A DNA stretch of 64,000 nucleotides, taken from positions 40,038 to 104,037 of the forward strand of contig CACYNE010000003.1 of the NCBI GenBank assembly GCA_902775605.1, written 5' to 3'. The position numbers and the translations under genes are program-made. The notes under the pieces were generated by a model. That model worked only from the letters and a program-made list of their open reading frames with translations, was not told where the DNA came from and made no database searches. Source of the stretch: an uncultured Prevotellaceae bacterium. GTDB taxonomy: Bacteria; Bacteroidota; Bacteroidia; Bacteroidales; Bacteroidaceae. Below, one piece after another: positions 50,257-57,519 of the stretch (positions within the stretch are counted from its first letter, which is position 1; every line of letters begins with the position of its first letter).

Positions 50257-52064
50257 TTAATATAAGAAAACTTGAAGCAGAATTATGGGAGTCGGCAGAC
50301 CTCTTGAGACAGGGAAGTAAGCTGACGAGTAGTCAGTATTGTATGCCTGTGCTTGCTCTGTTGTTTCTACGCTATGCCTACAGTCGCTATAAGATGGTGG
50401 AGGCAGAGATATTGCAGAGCCGTCCGATGCGAGGTGGGCGTGTGATGCCTGTCGAGCCAAGCGACTTTGCAGCCAAGAGTGCGCTCTATCTCCCTAAGGA
50501 AGCTCAGTTCGACTATCTGGTGAATCTGCCCGATAATATTGCTGCTGCAGAATTGAAAAGCAAGGACGGTCATGCCATCAACTCCTTAGGCGAGGCTGTG
50601 AACAATGCCATGCAGCTGGTGGAGGACCAAAGCGAACAACTGACTGGCGTGCTGCCTAAGACCTATACCAGCTTTGCTGATGACCTGTTGCGCGAGCTGC
50701 TCCGTATATTCAACAATAAGACCATCGACGAAGTTGGTGGTGATGTAATTGGCCGCATCTACGAATACTTCCTTTCCAAGTTCGCCAAGGCCGTAGCTAG
50801 CGATGATGGTGTGTTCTTCACGCCAAAGTCATTAGTAAAAATGCTGGTTAATGTGCTGGAACCCAAGCAGGGTGTGATGCTTGATCCAGCCTGTGGTAGT
50901 GGTGGTATGTTTGTGCAGACAGGCGACTTTGTGAACCAGTCTGGCCTCAATGCCAACACCAGCATGACGTTCTTCGGACAGGAGAAGGTTGAATATAACG
51001 CCCAGCTCTGCTTGATGAATATGGCTGTGCATGGATTGAACGGTAAGATAGTTTCTGGCGACGAAGCCAACTCGTTCTATCATGATGCCCACAACCTCGC
51101 TGGTAAGTGCGACTATGTGATGGCTAATCCACCATTTAATGTGGATAAGGTGAAAGCTGAGTCGGCTTCTGCTGCAGGACGTCTGCCCTTTGGTTTGCCA
51201 GGCGTAAATGCCAAGACCAAAGAGATTGGCAATGCCAACTATCTCTGGATTAGCTATTTCTATGCCTACTTGAACGAACACGGTCGGGCGGGATTCGTAA
51301 TGGCGAGCTCGGCTACCGATAGCGCCAACAAAGACCGTGATATCCGTGAGAAACTGGTGCGCACAGGCGATGTGGATGTGATGGTCAGCGTAGGCAACAA
51401 CTTCTTCTATACGCTGTCATTACCTTGTTCACTGTGGTTCTTTGATCGCAATAAGAATGCTGACATTCGTGATAAGGTACTCTTCATTGACGCCCGTAAT
51501 TACTATACGGTTGTTGACCGCACCCTGAACGAATGGACAGAATGGCAGCTGCGTAATCTGCAGGCCATTGTTCATCTGTATCGTGGCGAGAAAGATAAGT
51601 ATCAGCAGTTGTTGGCCGATTATAAGGCTGTATTAGGTGACACAACGGTTGCTTCTGCTCAAAAGGCACTTGATGAGCAGAAGGCCGCAGCCAAAGAGGC
51701 AATTGCAAACGCTCAGCGTAAGGAAAAGAAACGTATCGAGGCTGAACAAAAAGTGCTAATCGACGAACTCGAAGATATACTTGAAACAGCCCGTCAACAT
51801 GAATGGCTCACAGAAAAGTTTGGCGATGGCGAATATCAAGACGTGCTGGGTCTCTGCAAGATTGCAACCATACAGGAGATTGAGGAAAAGAACTATTCTC
51901 TCACTCCAGGTGCCTATGTTGGCGTTGCTGAAGTGGAAGACGACGGCGTAGATTTCCACGAGCGTATGAATGAAATCCATGCCGAACTCGCCTCACTCAA
52001 CAAAGAGGCAAACGTGCTAATGAGCGAGATCATGAAGGAATGGGACAACCTAAACACGAAGTAA
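50253..52064 (+). CDS. hsdM: Type I restriction-modification methyltransferase
   Basis: 603 residues. HsdM N-terminal helical domain (residues ~5-140), then the N6-adenine methyltransferase: motif I 'LDPACGSGGMFVQT' (~residue 210), motif IV 'YVMANPPFNVD' (~residue 287). The C-terminal ~130 residues are a charged coiled coil ('DEQKAAAKEAIANAQRKEKK'). It methylates adenine at a site set by an HsdS subunit. No HsdS or HsdR is encoded next to it: 3 bp downstream is a DUF1016 nuclease. Either the locus is a remnant, or the specificity comes from elsewhere. Confidence 0.93.
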   Translation: MINIRKLEAELWESADLLRQGSKLTSSQYCMPVLALLFLRYAYSRYKMVEAEILQSRPMRGGRVMPVEPSDFAAKSALYLPKEAQFDYLVNLPDNIAAAELKSKDGHAINSLGEAVNNAMQLVEDQSEQLTGVLPKTYTSFADDLLRELLRIFNNKTIDEVGGDVIGRIYEYFLSKFAKAVASDDGVFFTPKSLVKMLVNVLEPKQGVMLDPACGSGGMFVQTGDFVNQSGLNANTSMTFFGQEKVEYNAQLCLMNMAVHGLNGKIVSGDEANSFYHDAHNLAGKCDYVMANPPFNVDKVKAESASAAGRLPFGLPGVNAKTKEIGNANYLWISYFYAYLNEHGRAGFVMASSATDSANKDRDIREKLVRTGDVDVMVSVGNNFFYTLSLPCSLWFFDRNKNADIRDKVLFIDARNYYTVVDRTLNEWTEWQLRNLQAIVHLYRGEKDKYQQLLADYKAVLGDTTVASAQKALDEQKAAAKEAIANAQRKEKKRIEAEQKVLIDELEDILETARQHEWLTEKFGDGEYQDVLGLCKIATIQEIEEKNYSLTPGAYVGVAEVEDDGVDFHERMNEIHAELASLNKEANVLMSEIMKEWDNLNTK

Positions 52065-52067
52065 GTT

Positions 52068-53156
52068 ATGGCAAACGAGATAAAACCAATAGTGCCAACT
52101 GATATTTCAGCAATGGGTGCAGTAGTTGGAAATTTGATGGCTGACCTCCGCCAAATCATTGACGAAGCGCGAATCCATGTGGCATCTACAGCCAACTATG
52201 AGCTTACCATGATGTACTGGCATATTGGCGAGCGAATCAACCGCGATGTACTTGGAAATGAGCGAGCTGATTATGGAAAACAAATTGTCGCGACAGTGTC
52301 ACGACAATTACAGAATATCTACGGTCACAAAGGCTTTGATGTGAAAAACCTGTATCGTCATATGCAGTTCGCAACCCTTTTTCCCGATTCTCAGATTGTC
52401 TCGACAGCGTCGCGACAATTATCATGGTCGCATTTCGTGGAGCTACTGCCATTGAAGGACGAACTGCAACGTGATTATTATTTCACGCTGGCATCAGCCA
52501 ATAGATGGAGCGTTCGTCAGCTTCGCAAAGAAATTGATGGAATGCTATACGAGCGTACTGCATTGTCTTCAAAGCCTGAGGAAGTTGTAAAACAGGAACT
52601 TGCCAATGTTAGAGATAATAAAGTTGTTTCTCCTGATGTTGTATTCAAAAGCCCTTATTTCCTTGAATTTACTGGGTTAAAAGGCTTGTATAGCGAGAAG
52701 GACTTGGAAGATAGTCTTGTCGCACATCTGGAACAGTTCATTCTTGAACTCGGAAATGGGTTCTGTTTTGCTGAGCGTCAAAAGCGTATGATTATTGACG
52801 GAGAGGATTTCTATCTTGACCTGCTATTCTATCACCGCAAACTACATCGCCTTATTGCCATTGATCTGAAACTCGGTCGTTTCAAAGCTCAATACAAAGG
52901 TCAAATGGAGCTGTATCTACGCTGGTTAGAACAGAATGAAATGGAGCCTGGAGAAGAAACACCACTTGGTCTTTTACTCTGTACAGAAGGTAGTGAGGAA
53001 CAGATTGAACTACTCCAACTCGACAAAACGGGAATAAAGGTCGCTCAGTATATGACAGAATTGCCTCCGCGTGATGTCCTCGTACAACAGATACAGAAGT
53101 CCCTTGAAGTTGCAAAAGCTAAATGGGGAAATGAAAGAAAGGAGGATGAAGAATGA
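52068..53156 (+). CDS. DUF1016 (YhcG) PD-(D/E)xK nuclease family protein
   Basis: 362 residues. N-terminal DUF1016 domain ('LMADLRQIIDEARIHVASTA', 'WHIGERINRDVL', 'GFDVKNLYRHMQF') and the C-terminal nuclease domain with the core 'FYLDLLFYHRKLHRLIAIDL' and K-L-G: the D and D-x-K of the PD-(D/E)xK site are present. YhcG-type proteins are common in type I restriction loci and are predicted to act on DNA. 3-bp gap after hsdM and a 4-bp overlap with the next frame make one operon. Two palindromes (52283-52309, 52394-52420) encode its I-V-x-T-x-S-R-Q-L repeats. Confidence 0.92.
   Translation: MANEIKPIVPTDISAMGAVVGNLMADLRQIIDEARIHVASTANYELTMMYWHIGERINRDVLGNERADYGKQIVATVSRQLQNIYGHKGFDVKNLYRHMQFATLFPDSQIVSTASRQLSWSHFVELLPLKDELQRDYYFTLASANRWSVRQLRKEIDGMLYERTALSSKPEEVVKQELANVRDNKVVSPDVVFKSPYFLEFTGLKGLYSEKDLEDSLVAHLEQFILELGNGFCFAERQKRMIIDGEDFYLDLLFYHRKLHRLIAIDLKLGRFKAQYKGQMELYLRWLEQNEMEPGEETPLGLLLCTEGSEEQIELLQLDKTGIKVAQYMTELPPRDVLVQQIQKSLEVAKAKWGNERKEDEE
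52283..52309. repeat. Palindrome in the DUF1016 gene, copy 1
   Basis: AATTGTCGCGACA pairs with TGTCACGACAATT with one mismatch. Encodes I-V-A-T-V-S-R-Q-L. Confidence 0.8.
52394..52420. repeat. Palindrome in the DUF1016 gene, copy 2
   Basis: ATTGTCTCGAC pairs with GTCGCGACAAT with one mismatch; 111 bp after copy 1, encoding I-V-S-T-A-S-R-Q-L. Confidence 0.8.
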
Positions 53157-53383
53157 GCGGGATGTCAGGGGACTGTCCCTTGCCATCCTTGAGGGTGCTA
53201 GATACAATATGCTCCCACATGCCAAGAATCAGTAAGCCCGCTGGCTATTGGACCAAGGCCCGATGTTTCAGGGAGGCTAAGAAAAACAAAAGCATGAGTG
53301 AGTTCCGTAAAAATTGCCCAAGTGCTTTTAATATAGCTTGGAGAAATGGCTGGATAGAAGAGATTCGTGTTTTTTTGAAATAA
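53153..53383 (+). CDS. Short protein with one copy of the GYWTK repeat
   Basis: 76 residues. Residues ~31-74 (GYWTKARCFREAKKNK..., WRNGWIEEIRVFL) are one unit of the ~45-residue repeat that builds the next protein. The first ~25 residues (MSGMSGDCPLPSLRVL...) come from a stretch (53158-53180) with the dispersed GGGGACTG-type repeat and look unrelated, so the true start may be an internal ATG near 53219 (M-P-R-I-S-K-P). The first ATG overlaps the DUF1016 stop (ATGA). The protein stops in a repeat unit, 7 bp before the next gene, so it may be the broken 5' end of it. Confidence 0.6.
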   Translation: MSGMSGDCPLPSLRVLDTICSHMPRISKPAGYWTKARCFREAKKNKSMSEFRKNCPSAFNIAWRNGWIEEIRVFLK

Positions 53384-53390
53384 AAGATAT

Positions 53391-54941
53391 TTGATCATGA
53401 AGAAAAATAATACACACGATAGTGGCTATTGGACTAAAGATAGATGTAAAGAAGAAGCAAATAAATATGCTTCACGTTGTGAATTTCAAGACAAGGCTGG
53501 TGGAGCATATAGCGCAGCAAAAAGAAATAGATGGTTAGATGAGGTTTGTTCACATATGGAAGGCGATAATCATTTGCCAGGGTATTGGACGAAAGAAAGA
53601 TGTATTGAAGAAGCAAGTAGATTTACAAAGAAAAGTACATTTCGTAAAGAATGCCAAGGTGCATACGGTTCTGCATGGAAGAATGGTTGGCTTGAAGAAA
53701 TCTGTATGCACATGAATCAAACACAGACACGAGGGTATTGGACGAAAGAAAGATGTATTGAAGAAGGCAAAAAATATAGCAGAAGAAGTGATTTTAGAAA
53801 AGGTGGGAAAGGAGCCTATAATGCAGCATATACTAAAGGTTGGTTAGAAGAAGTATGTGCTCATATGGATAAGCCATACCAATATACGAAAGAGGAATGT
53901 CGAGTTATCGCATTAAAATATAATGTTGAAAGGTATTGGCGTATCAATGAAAGTGCTTCCTATTTGCAAGCAGAAAAAAACGGATGGCTATCTGAATTGA
54001 CAAACCACATGAAAAAGATGCACCGCTATACGAAAGATGAATGTAGAGTAGAGGCGCTAAAATATACAACACGAAATGAATTTTGCGAACTTTCCCCCCA
54101 ACATTATTTCCGAGCCTGTAGTAAAAACTGGATTCAAGAGATATGTCAGCATATGAAACGACAGGGAAATTTGATATACCGTAAAATATATGTGTTTGAG
54201 TTTAAAGATAATCATGCGTATGTAGGCTTGGCACAAAAGCCAGAAGAGAGAGAAAAGGAACATTTATCTGCAAAGAATTCTGGCGTTTATAAGTATGTTA
54301 AGGAAACTAATTGTCCATACGAATTTAAGGTGCTAACGGATTTTTTGTCAAGAGATGAAGCTGCAGAACAAGAGGATATTTGGATTAAGAAATATGCAGA
54401 AGCAGGATGGCAGATGATTAATATTAGACCGGGAGGTGATTTAGGGGGATGTCCAAGAAAATACACGAAGGAGTATTGTACAAAAATTGCAAAGAAATAT
54501 CGATATCGATACGATTTCATAAAAGGCGATAAAGATGCATATGAGGGAGCTCGTAGATATGGCTATCTTGATGAGGTGTGTGCTCATATGAAGCCCAAGC
54601 GTCAGATGCCAACCAAAGATGAGTATAGAGAAATTGCTCTAAAATATAAAACCACAGCAGAATTTAGTAAGAATGACCTGAATGCCTATAGGTATATCAT
54701 TCGTCATGGGTGGTTCGACGAGCTATGTTCTCATCTTGCAACAAGGCACTATTGGACAGACGCGGAAGTCATTGCAGAATCTGCAAAATACAATAATCCG
54801 CATGAGTTTAGAAAGGGGAACCCCAAGGCATATGACTATGCGAAGAGGCACGACATAATGGTAAAATGCTGCGAACAGATGAATAAGAAATTAACCAAAT
54901 CAAGGGACACTCAGGGACTGGCACCTGTCATTCTGATGTAA
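53391..54941 (+). CDS. GIY-YIG nuclease embedded in eight ~45-residue repeats
   Basis: 516 residues. Repeats of the form (G-Y-W)T-K-x-x-C-x-x-x-A-x-K-Y...F...A-Y-x-x-A-x-x-x-G-W-L-x-E-x-C-x-H-M occur at about 10-54, 63-107, 113-157, 162-205, 209-251, 359-401, 407-449 and 452-495. Between units 5 and 6 (residues ~256-350) is a GIY-YIG domain: 'RKIYVFEFKDNHAYVGLA' (K-I-Y and Y-V-G), R in 'EEREKEH', E in 'AAEQEDIWI' and N in 'MINIRPGG' match the catalytic set. Such repeats accompany GIY-YIG in phage-type endonucleases and may bind DNA. The sequence is more AT-rich than its neighbours, suggesting transfer. Confidence 0.85.
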   Translation: MIMKKNNTHDSGYWTKDRCKEEANKYASRCEFQDKAGGAYSAAKRNRWLDEVCSHMEGDNHLPGYWTKERCIEEASRFTKKSTFRKECQGAYGSAWKNGWLEEICMHMNQTQTRGYWTKERCIEEGKKYSRRSDFRKGGKGAYNAAYTKGWLEEVCAHMDKPYQYTKEECRVIALKYNVERYWRINESASYLQAEKNGWLSELTNHMKKMHRYTKDECRVEALKYTTRNEFCELSPQHYFRACSKNWIQEICQHMKRQGNLIYRKIYVFEFKDNHAYVGLAQKPEEREKEHLSAKNSGVYKYVKETNCPYEFKVLTDFLSRDEAAEQEDIWIKKYAEAGWQMINIRPGGDLGGCPRKYTKEYCTKIAKKYRYRYDFIKGDKDAYEGARRYGYLDEVCAHMKPKRQMPTKDEYREIALKYKTTAEFSKNDLNAYRYIIRHGWFDELCSHLATRHYWTDAEVIAESAKYNNPHEFRKGNPKAYDYAKRHDIMVKCCEQMNKKLTKSRDTQGLAPVILM

Positions 54942-54970
54942 GAAGGAAGAGGGATGATGGAAGATGTCTG
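54904..54970. repeat. Dispersed repeat, copy A
   Basis: GGGACACTCAGGGACTGG and the next 7 bases (25 bp, 54904-54928) are identical to 55829-55853; a TGATGTAAGAAGGAAGAGGG (54934-54953) is identical to 60731-60750. Together they look like one mobile palindromic repeat family. A degenerate third part lies near 55005-55030. Confidence 0.75.
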
Positions 54971-55091
54971 ATAATGATAACTCCAAATCGCAGCTAAGAA
55001 GACACTAGGGACTGGCATCTGCCATGTAATAACAAAGCACCCTTCCATTTCGGGAGAGTGCTTCATATTACCAATACCACAAAGGGGGAGA

Positions 55092-55433
55092 TTACATTGC
55101 AACTTTAACTTCCTTTGCCAAAACTTGGCGGACAAAAGCGTTGAGGGTGATGCCAGCCTCTTGGGCAAGCATGGCTATGGCACTATGGATCTCTGGAGAA
55201 ACGCGTACGTTGAACGAGCCGCTGTATGGTTTGCGTGGCTCAACGTTCCTTGCTTCGCAAAGAGCAAGATAGTCGTCGATAGCACCTTCGAAATCCTTAC
55301 GTAGCTCCTCGATATCAGAGCCTTCGTAGGTAATGGCATCCTTGCTCATTCCCTGAACCTTACCAAAGAGACAATTATCCTCTTCGCTATATTCTACACT
55401 TCCAGTGTAGCCTTTGTACTTTAAATATCCCAT
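55092..55433 (-). CDS. hicB: HicB-family antitoxin
   Basis: 113 residues. Degraded RNase H-like fold at the N-terminus ('YTGSVEYSEEDNCLFGKVQG', 'YEGSDIEELRKDFEGAIDDY') and a ribbon-helix-helix domain at the C-terminus ('SFNVRVSPEIHSAIAMLAQE', 'LNAFVRQVLAKEV'), as in the HicB-like group that both binds its own promoter and neutralises HicA. Two bases after hicA; same transcript. Confidence 0.93.
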   Translation of the reverse strand: MGYLKYKGYTGSVEYSEEDNCLFGKVQGMSKDAITYEGSDIEELRKDFEGAIDDYLALCEARNVEPRKPYSGSFNVRVSPEIHSAIAMLAQEAGITLNAFVRQVLAKEVKVAM

Positions 55434-55435
55434 AA

Positions 55436-55708
55436 TTAACCCTCCTTTTTATCAAAATAACCATTTACTTCTAAAAAACTGTACACTTGGCGCATAACGT
55501 AACCTTTGATGATGTTAGACGGATGCGGTTTGTGCATGATATAGCTGTTGCCATCGTTTTCGTTTATAAATTCTATTCTGGAACCAGATGTAGCTCCTTT
55601 ATTACTAAGAGAGAATCCACAACCCTTGAATACTGCCACCATTTCATCGAAAGTGAAGTCTCTGGGCAGAGTCCTAAATCGTTGTAGAAGTTTATCTTTC
55701 TTGTTCAT
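55436..55708 (-). CDS. hicA: HicA-family mRNA interferase toxin
   Basis: 90 residues from M-N-K-K-D-K-L-L; the frame is open seven codons further up but that region overlaps the promoter box. dsRBD-like HicA fold: 'FTFDEMVAVFKGCGFSLSNK', 'GATSGSRIEFINE', 'NSYIMHKPHPSN'. The classical G-S-H catalytic histidine reads G-S-R here, with the histidine in H-K-P-H-P, as in a Bacteroidetes subgroup. Expected to cut mRNA when free of HicB. Confidence 0.92.
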   Translation of the reverse strand: MNKKDKLLQRFRTLPRDFTFDEMVAVFKGCGFSLSNKGATSGSRIEFINENDGNSYIMHKPHPSNIIKGYVMRQVYSFLEVNGYFDKKEG

Positions 55709-55726
55709 TGTAACTGATTTTGGTTG

Positions 55727-55734
55727 CAAATGTA
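55727..55734 (-). promoter_or_regulatory. -7 box of hicAB
   Basis: TACATTTG followed by C on the minus strand, 19 bp before the hicA ATG. Confidence 0.6.
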
Positions 55735-55818
55735 ACTAAAAATAGTTATACAACCAAATCTTTTTTGTTTTTTTTGTATATATGTGTTCTCATTTCTCAC
55801 TATCAAGACATTCAAGAA

Positions 55819-55880
55819 GGGACACTCAGGGACACTCAGGGACTGGCACCTGTTGAAGGTGTATGATGTAAGAGGGAAGA
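55819..55880. repeat. Dispersed repeat, copy B
   Basis: GGGACACTCA occurs twice in tandem, then the 25-bp block shared with 54904-54928, then TGATGTAAGAGGGAAGA-type sequence. The block 55740-56176 holds this repeat, a terminator-type direct repeat and the structured element below, but no gene. Confidence 0.75.
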
Positions 55881-55938
55881 TGGAAGAGGAAAGATGAAAG
55901 AGGGAAAAGGGGTGACGGAAGATGGCTGATGAAGATAG

Positions 55939-55971
55939 ATCCCAACTGCAGCAATGTGGTTGGGATTTTTA
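55939..55971 (+). terminator. Terminator-like direct repeat, copy 1
   Basis: CCCAAC / GTTGGG hairpin with a TGCAGCAATGTG loop and T5; 26 bp (55939-55964) are identical to 61909-61934. No upstream + strand gene ends here, so it may be left over from an insertion or rearrangement. Confidence 0.7.
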
Positions 55972-56062
55972 TTATCTGATTGTGACTCTGAAAGTTGTAT
56001 ATTTTAACATTGAGGGAGACATAAATAAGCGAAGAAAAGAGACGGAATGATGGGAATTTTTC

Positions 56063-56156
56063 GTACCTTTGGCTTTGCCGAAGGTACTTCCGTTCGACAA
56101 AATGAAAGAAAATGTTTTTTCTTTCGTTTTTGTGCTCACTTATTCGTACCTTTGCA
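56063..56156. repeat. Structured intergenic element, copy 2
   Basis: Inverted relative to 35735-35821. Begins with GTACCTTTGGC...GCCGAAGGTAC and ends with ATTCGTACCTTTGC; the middle is AAAGAAAATG... hairpin-like. Its right end (TACCTTTG at 56147-56154) forms a promoter pointing right. Confidence 0.72.
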
Positions 56157-56176
56157 GGCCGAAAAAGTAAGTAGTA

Positions 56177-56389
56177 ATGGTTGAGTATCGATTTAGAATT
56201 TCTGGGGTGCACTATGCTGCCAATCCTGAAGCCGAGGCCGGCATGCCGGATACGGAGGAGATGCATGTGCGCACGCGTGAGATGCTCAGCTGCCCAGACC
56301 CTGGGCATCCACACCCTTTGTCCCCAGAACAACGAAGACTGGACACTGTTTCCAGAGATTCAGGCGTTGTTGCAATGATAATCCGTTAA
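56177..56389 (+). pseudogene. Short frame, probably a frameshifted remnant
   Basis: 70 residues (M-V-E-Y-R-F-R-I-S-G-V-H-Y...). After ~40 residues the neighbouring frame (ending 56378: ...G-I-H-T-L-C-P-Q-N-N-E-D-W-T-L-F-P-E-I-Q) reads more like protein than the current one, suggesting a frameshift. 'RFRISGVHYAANPEAE' recalls the start of HIRAN-type domains, but only faintly. Its promoter is the end of the structured element. No function assigned. Confidence 0.35.
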
Positions 56390-56470
56390 AGAACCTTAAA
56401 CCTCAATAATGATGCGTTATGTTTTGCGACGTTGATTGTTATATAGGCAAAAACCATACGTAAAACGTTT

Positions 56471-56995
56471 ATGCAAGAAGCACAATTCACAGATGTAGTT
56501 ACCCGCCTGCGCCCACAACTCATGAGTCTTGCACGCGGCATCCTCCACGACGACGAGGAGGCGGCAGATGCCGTACAGGATGCACTTGTCTCGCTATGGC
56601 GCATGGGCGACAGGGTACAGCAGGCCACAGAGGCCGAACGACTGGCGATGCGTATCACACGTAACGTCAGCCTGAACAAGCTAAAACGCCGGTCTTTTGT
56701 CATTGCCGCCCTGGACAACATGCCCAGCGACACGGTTCGTCCGCTGACAGCCCGACAGGACAATCCGCATGAAAGCATGGAGCGACAGGAAACGGAACGC
56801 CAGGTCAACGATGCCATTGCTGCCCTGCCTAAGAATCAGCAGGCAGTCATTCTGCTGCATCACATGGACGGTCTATCCTATCAGCAGATTGCGGCTATAC
56901 AGGGAAGCACAGAGAGTGCTGTCCGCATGACTGCCAGTCGCGCCAAGGCAAACCTTATGACTAGTTTAAAACAACCAAAACAAGAAGCATCATGA
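56471..56995 (+). CDS. ECF RNA polymerase sigma factor
   Basis: 174 residues. Sigma-70 region 2 ('LMSLARGILHDDEEAADAVQ', 'DALVSLWRM') and region 4 ('ALPKNQQAVILLHHMDGLSY', 'QQIAAIQGSTESAVRMTASR'). Overlaps the next gene by 4 bp (ATGA). It controls, with the next two genes, a cell-surface signalling operon. Confidence 0.93.
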   Translation: MQEAQFTDVVTRLRPQLMSLARGILHDDEEAADAVQDALVSLWRMGDRVQQATEAERLAMRITRNVSLNKLKRRSFVIAALDNMPSDTVRPLTARQDNPHESMERQETERQVNDAIAALPKNQQAVILLHHMDGLSYQQIAAIQGSTESAVRMTASRAKANLMTSLKQPKQEAS

Positions 56996-57519
56996 ATACG
57001 AATCACAACATATCCACCGACGAACAGCTATGGAACGAGGTGCTGGACGTCCTGCATGATAACCGTCGTGAACTGACTGACGAGGAAATCGAAAAGCTCA
57101 CGAGTGAACCCAAGCCATCACGCCGTTGGATGCGCATAGCAGCCTCATTTATTGCTGTCGCCCTGCTCAGCGGACTGGCCTATGCTGCCTATCATTTCCT
57201 TTCTCCACAGTCAACAGAACCGTCAACGGAAACAACAATAGCCGAGTCTAAGACAGATGATGCCAGTTCCACCGATGATGCCCTGGTGCGTTTTGCGGAT
57301 ATCCGTTTGGACAGCATCCTCACGGTGGTGGGCAGTCATTACCGCCATCAGGTGTGCTTCCAGGAAGAGGCGCTGCGTGATCTCCGTTTCACCATCGCCT
57401 GGGATAGCGTACAGCCGTTAGGCATTTTCCTCGACAACGTGAATGAGTTTGAGGGACTGCGCCTTTCTGACGAGCGCGATACCATCTTTGTTCATGCAGA
57501 GAAGGAGGTAGAGCCATGA
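56992..57519 (+). CDS. Anti-sigma-like membrane protein with DUF4974-type periplasmic domain
   Basis: 175 residues. N-terminal cytoplasmic ~45 residues, one membrane helix (residues ~47-67, 'IAASFIAVALLSGLAYAAYH'), a S/T-rich linker, and a C-terminal STN/DUF4974-like domain ('VRFADIRLDSILTVVGSHYR', 'AWDSVQPLGIFLDNVNEF'). It has the ends of a FecR-type anti-sigma but not the FecR beta domain. Co-translated with both neighbours (ATGA overlaps). It probably holds the sigma factor and senses the receptor. Confidence 0.8.
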   Translation: MNTNHNISTDEQLWNEVLDVLHDNRRELTDEEIEKLTSEPKPSRRWMRIAASFIAVALLSGLAYAAYHFLSPQSTEPSTETTIAESKTDDASSTDDALVRFADIRLDSILTVVGSHYRHQVCFQEEALRDLRFTIAWDSVQPLGIFLDNVNEFEGLRLSDERDTIFVHAEKEVEP

